The notes under the pieces were generated by a model, which had not been told where the DNA came from, did no database searches, and saw nothing but the letters and a program-made list of their open reading frames with translations. Position numbers and translations under genes: made by a program. Positions 61,704-64,000 of a DNA stretch of 64,000 nt are shown in pieces. How positions within the stretch are numbered: position 1 is the first letter of the stretch; each line of letters begins with the position of its first letter. This DNA comes from Paenibacillus chibensis. Its GTDB lineage: Bacteria; Bacillota; Bacilli; Paenibacillales; Paenibacillaceae. The stretch is taken from positions 29,659 through 93,658 of the forward strand of contig NZ_BIMK01000020.1 in NCBI RefSeq assembly GCF_004001045.1. Reading direction: 5' to 3'.

Positions 61704-64000
61704 TTATGGATATACGCGATCTGGTTTTACTTGTTCCCAAGTTTCCGAGTTGTCTGTGTTTCTGCTGTAATCATGGTTATTGGTTGCTTCAAGCACGTCC
61801 GTGTAATACCACTTGTTCGGTGTGTTGTCCGGCCATTTCTTGGCATCCTCATGAATTCCGTCCGCTTTGACCTTACGGTTCAAGACGCTGTTGATGAAGG
61901 CCATGGCTTCCGCGCGAGTGATGTATTGATCCGGCTTGAATTTGCCGTCCAGATAACCTTTGATCCAGCCTTTGTTCGCTGCCGACACGATGTACTTCTC
62001 GGCCCAATGGCCTTTGATATCGGAGAACATCGAATTTTCCTGCTCATCCAGATTATCGAATCGGGATGCGATGGCCGCGAACTCAGCGCGGGTAATTTGA
62101 CGCTCCGGCTTGAACGTTCCGTCCGGATAGCCGGTGATGATGCCCGCATTTTCCATCGTGGCAATGTTTTTGCTCGACCAACGCGTGCCCGCGACATCTT
62201 TATACGTGCTCGCGTTCTTGAGGTAATCGCTGCGCGTCGCATCGTCCATCAGGCGGTAGAAAATAGCGGCGACTTCTTCGCGGCTGATGTTGTTCTCCGG
62301 TTTGATCATGCCGTCCGGATAGCCGTTGATGTAGTTGTAATGGTTATCGGTTTCCAGCTTCGGCGGCGCTGGCGGCAATGGCGTCACAACCGGAGGTGCC
62401 GGCGGCAGCGGCGTTACGCTGGAGGATCCCGATGGATTGCTTGGCGTGCTTGGGTTAGGATCGACCGGCGTCACTGGCGGTGTATTTTTCTTATAGTAGA
62501 AAATGTACTCCTGCCCGTCTTGATCCTCAACCTTGTAAACCTCAGAAGATTTAACAGGTGTGTATCCTGCAACCGATACAGCGGTCAGCGTGATACTGCT
62601 TCCGACCTTGCCTGTTTCTACTGTCGAAGGAGCTACTTCGGTGTTTGAGTCCTGATCGACATACTTGACCGCCACGGACTTCGTTATCTCTACCGGAGCG
62701 CCTTCTTTGACAAAGTAAATCTCGATTTCCTGATTCTCTTCCGAGGTAAACATGTACTCGGTCACAGGGTTCACTGGTGTGTACACAACATCGCCAACTT
62801 TAATGCTGCCAGGCGCGATTGTGATGGACTCTTCAACTCTTCCTTTGCGCACATGCTCTTTGAATGTTTGCCCGGATTCCTGATCCACGTATTTCACGAG
62901 GACCTGCTGAATGTTCTCCACATCACCCTCCAGGTAATAGAAGGTATAGCTTTGCTCAGCGTCTCCGGTAACGATGTAATCGTGCTGGAAGTTGATTGGC
63001 GTGTACACCGATTCATCGATCGTAATCTTGTCTGCCGTGAGCAGGAGCGTATCGCCTACATTGCCTTGAATGATTGTATCCTCAGCCAGTGCATTTCCGG
63101 TGCCCTGATCCACGTAATGGATTGTAACGGTACGCTGTTCTGCATCCGGATTCTCGACTTTGGTATAGAGGAATACATACTCTTGGGTCTCCTGCTCGGA
63201 TACCGTGTACTGAACACTGTATGCTTTCGTCGTATAACCATCGAAATGCGGTGCTTCAAGCGTTATCGTTTCACCCACGACACCCTCTTGGGTTGTCGGG
63301 TTTTGCAGCACTACCTCATCGCTAGTTAGATATTTCACGGTTACTGTACGCTTTTGCTGCGGCTGTTCGTTAGCCGTGTAATAGAACGTGTACGATTGGA
63401 TGGCATTCTTATTCACGACATACACATCGGTTTGTTTATGCGGTGTATAGCCGCTCACTTCAGCCGCGGTGACAGTCAGCTCTTGGCCTGCGATTCCCTC
63501 AAGGTTGATCGCCGTTGCCAGTTCTTTGTTTTCCTCGTCTACGAATTGGACGAGTACCGTATAGAGCTTGTTGTAATGGAACTCATAGACTTGATCATCT
63601 TTCGTGGTAACGACATACTGATCCGTCTCCTTAACCGGTCTGTAACCAGCTACTTCTTTGGCGGTTACGGTCAGCTCATCCCCGGCTTTGCCGCTCAGAT
63701 TGTGTGCAGGAATCAAGTCATTACCATCTTCATCGACAAATCGTACCTTGACTGTATAGTCTTGCTTTTTATACGTAAAAGTGTACGAATGCTCTTCGTT
63801 CGCTTTGAACGTATAGCTGTCCTCCGCTTTCACCGGCGTATAGCCTGGAACCTCAGCGGCCTTCAGCGTAATCGTTGCATCCGTTACGCCGCTTTGAGTC
63901 GTTGAAGGAGCTACCGTATCGTTCGTTTCTTCCTCCACGTAGTTGACCGTTACGGTCTGTGTGTTTGCAGTGTAATACACAACGTGCACTTGGCCGGCTT
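61704..64000 (-). CDS. SLH-anchored MucBP-repeat surface protein, 5' part outside the window
   Basis: At least 765 residues; the frame is open through the right edge, so signal peptide and N-terminus are missing. Seven MucBP-like repeats of about 65-75 residues are visible (each xVxVxYVDxxxG ... GYTPVK ... YxFYY). A Pro/Ser linker follows with two TPLPPAPP motifs, then three SLH domains (about 560-740 in the visible part: GYPDGMIKPENNISREE, GYPDGTFKPERQITRAE, GYLDGKFKPDQYITRAE) that bind pyruvylated cell-wall polymer. MucBP repeats suggest a stalk or glycan-binding adhesin. The linker fits PPEP cleavage (PLP/PAP), which would release the repeats from the wall. Confidence 0.92.
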   Translation of the reverse strand, partial: AGQVHVVYYTANTQTVTVNYVEEETNDTVAPSTTQSGVTDATITLKAAEVPGYTPVKAEDSYTFKANEEHSYTFTYKKQDYTVKVRFVDEDGNDLIPAHNLSGKAGDELTVTAKEVAGYRPVKETDQYVVTTKDDQVYEFHYNKLYTVLVQFVDEENKELATAINLEGIAGQELTVTAAEVSGYTPHKQTDVYVVNKNAIQSYTFYYTANEQPQQKRTVTVKYLTSDEVVLQNPTTQEGVVGETITLEAPHFDGYTTKAYSVQYTVSEQETQEYVFLYTKVENPDAEQRTVTIHYVDQGTGNALAEDTIIQGNVGDTLLLTADKITIDESVYTPINFQHDYIVTGDAEQSYTFYYLEGDVENIQQVLVKYVDQESGQTFKEHVRKGRVEESITIAPGSIKVGDVVYTPVNPVTEYMFTSEENQEIEIYFVKEGAPVEITKSVAVKYVDQDSNTEVAPSTVETGKVGSSITLTAVSVAGYTPVKSSEVYKVEDQDGQEYIFYYKKNTPPVTPVDPNPSTPSNPSGSSSVTPLPPAPPVVTPLPPAPPKLETDNHYNYINGYPDGMIKPENNISREEVAAIFYRLMDDATRSDYLKNASTYKDVAGTRWSSKNIATMENAGIITGYPDGTFKPERQITRAEFAAIASRFDNLDEQENSMFSDIKGHWAEKYIVSAANKGWIKGYLDGKFKPDQYITRAEAMAFINSVLNRKVKADGIHEDAKKWPDNTPNKWYYTDVLEATNNHDYSRNTDNSETWEQVKPDRVYP
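62361..62414 (-). other. Tandem TPLPPAPP motifs, candidate PPEP cleavage sites
   Basis: Two 8-codon copies (62414-62391 and 62384-62361) separated by VV. Each offers P-L-P/P-A-P, the xxPPxP form required by PPEPs. The copies differ at 5 of 8 codons, all synonymous (for instance CTG/TTG for Leu), so the amino-acid sequence has been kept while the DNA drifted. They lie between the last MucBP repeat and the first SLH domain. Confidence 0.75.

Noticed and set aside
61704..64000. MucBP repeats as a DNA tandem repeat or CRISPR-like array
   Set aside because: The period of about 200 bp is visible only at protein level; the units are divergent in DNA and coding throughout.

Overview
The window looks like a chromosomal segment of a Paenibacillus-type, polysaccharide-degrading, S-layer-bearing Firmicute. 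The basis is protein family content and signal style, not a database search. It carries very large secreted glycoside hydrolases with SLH domains, YesM/YesN two-component pairs, AraC regulators beside sugar genes, CtsR and CcpA (cre) type operators, strong AGGAGG ribosome binding sites and frequent GTG/TTG starts. No rRNA, tRNA, CRISPR array, insertion sequence or prophage was recognised.

Layout from left to right. 0-4.4 kb: the end of an M19 dipeptidase gene, an interspersed repeat, a small membrane protein, clpE with a consensus promoter overlapped by a CtsR box, and a lipoprotein. 4.6-9.2 kb: a secreted GH74 xyloglucanase and an intracellular GH123-like (DUF4091) protein, both with cre-like sites. 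9.4-12.6 kb: a pentose phosphate operon zwf-gnd-tal, divergent from an HxlR regulator. 13.4-16 kb: a DsrE protein, uridine kinase and an MscS channel. 16.1-22.9 kb: a sugar ABC importer with its YesM/YesN pair. 23.1-24.5 kb: an ECF sigma and a putative anti-sigma. 24.7-31.5 kb: a 2270-residue SLH-anchored amylopullulanase. 31.9-33.5 kb: small membrane proteins and a PadR/DUF2812 pair. 33.7-37.5 kb: a tightly overlapping GPH transporter, MerR regulator and GH5 glycosidase operon. 37.7-42.6 kb: two AraC regulators, a Cys-type sulfatase and an ADP-ribosylglycohydrolase. 42.7-45.5 kb: a lipoprotein and an LCP cell-wall ligase. 45.6-52 kb: a complete 2-aminoethylphosphonate uptake and degradation operon (phnT, permease, phnS, phnW, phnX) with a divergent DeoR regulator. 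52.2-55.4 kb: a D-Ala-D-Ser type glycopeptide-resistance set (ligase, VanXY-like, VanT-like) without vanRS nearby. 55.7-57.2 kb: the scar of a type VII secretion toxin locus and a WXG100-like protein. 57.3-60.2 kb: a GH78 alpha-L-rhamnosidase.

The most interesting part is at the right end (60.4-64 kb). A strong promoter leads into two tandem class I cyclic-di-GMP riboswitches. The first is followed by an intrinsic terminator and the second sits just before the ribosome binding site of a secreted Pro-Pro endopeptidase (PPEP, anthrax lethal factor-like). The convergent neighbour is an SLH-anchored protein with at least seven MucBP-like repeats. Its linker carries two tandem TPLPPAPP motifs that fit PPEP specificity, placed exactly between the adhesin repeats and the cell-wall anchor. 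I read this as a second-messenger-controlled adhesin-release switch: c-di-GMP sets protease expression, and the protease clips the adhesin off the surface. The parts are related to C. difficile PPEP-1 and P. alvei PPEP-2. The doubled riboswitch with two kinds of expression platform and the doubled cleavage site appear to be special features here.
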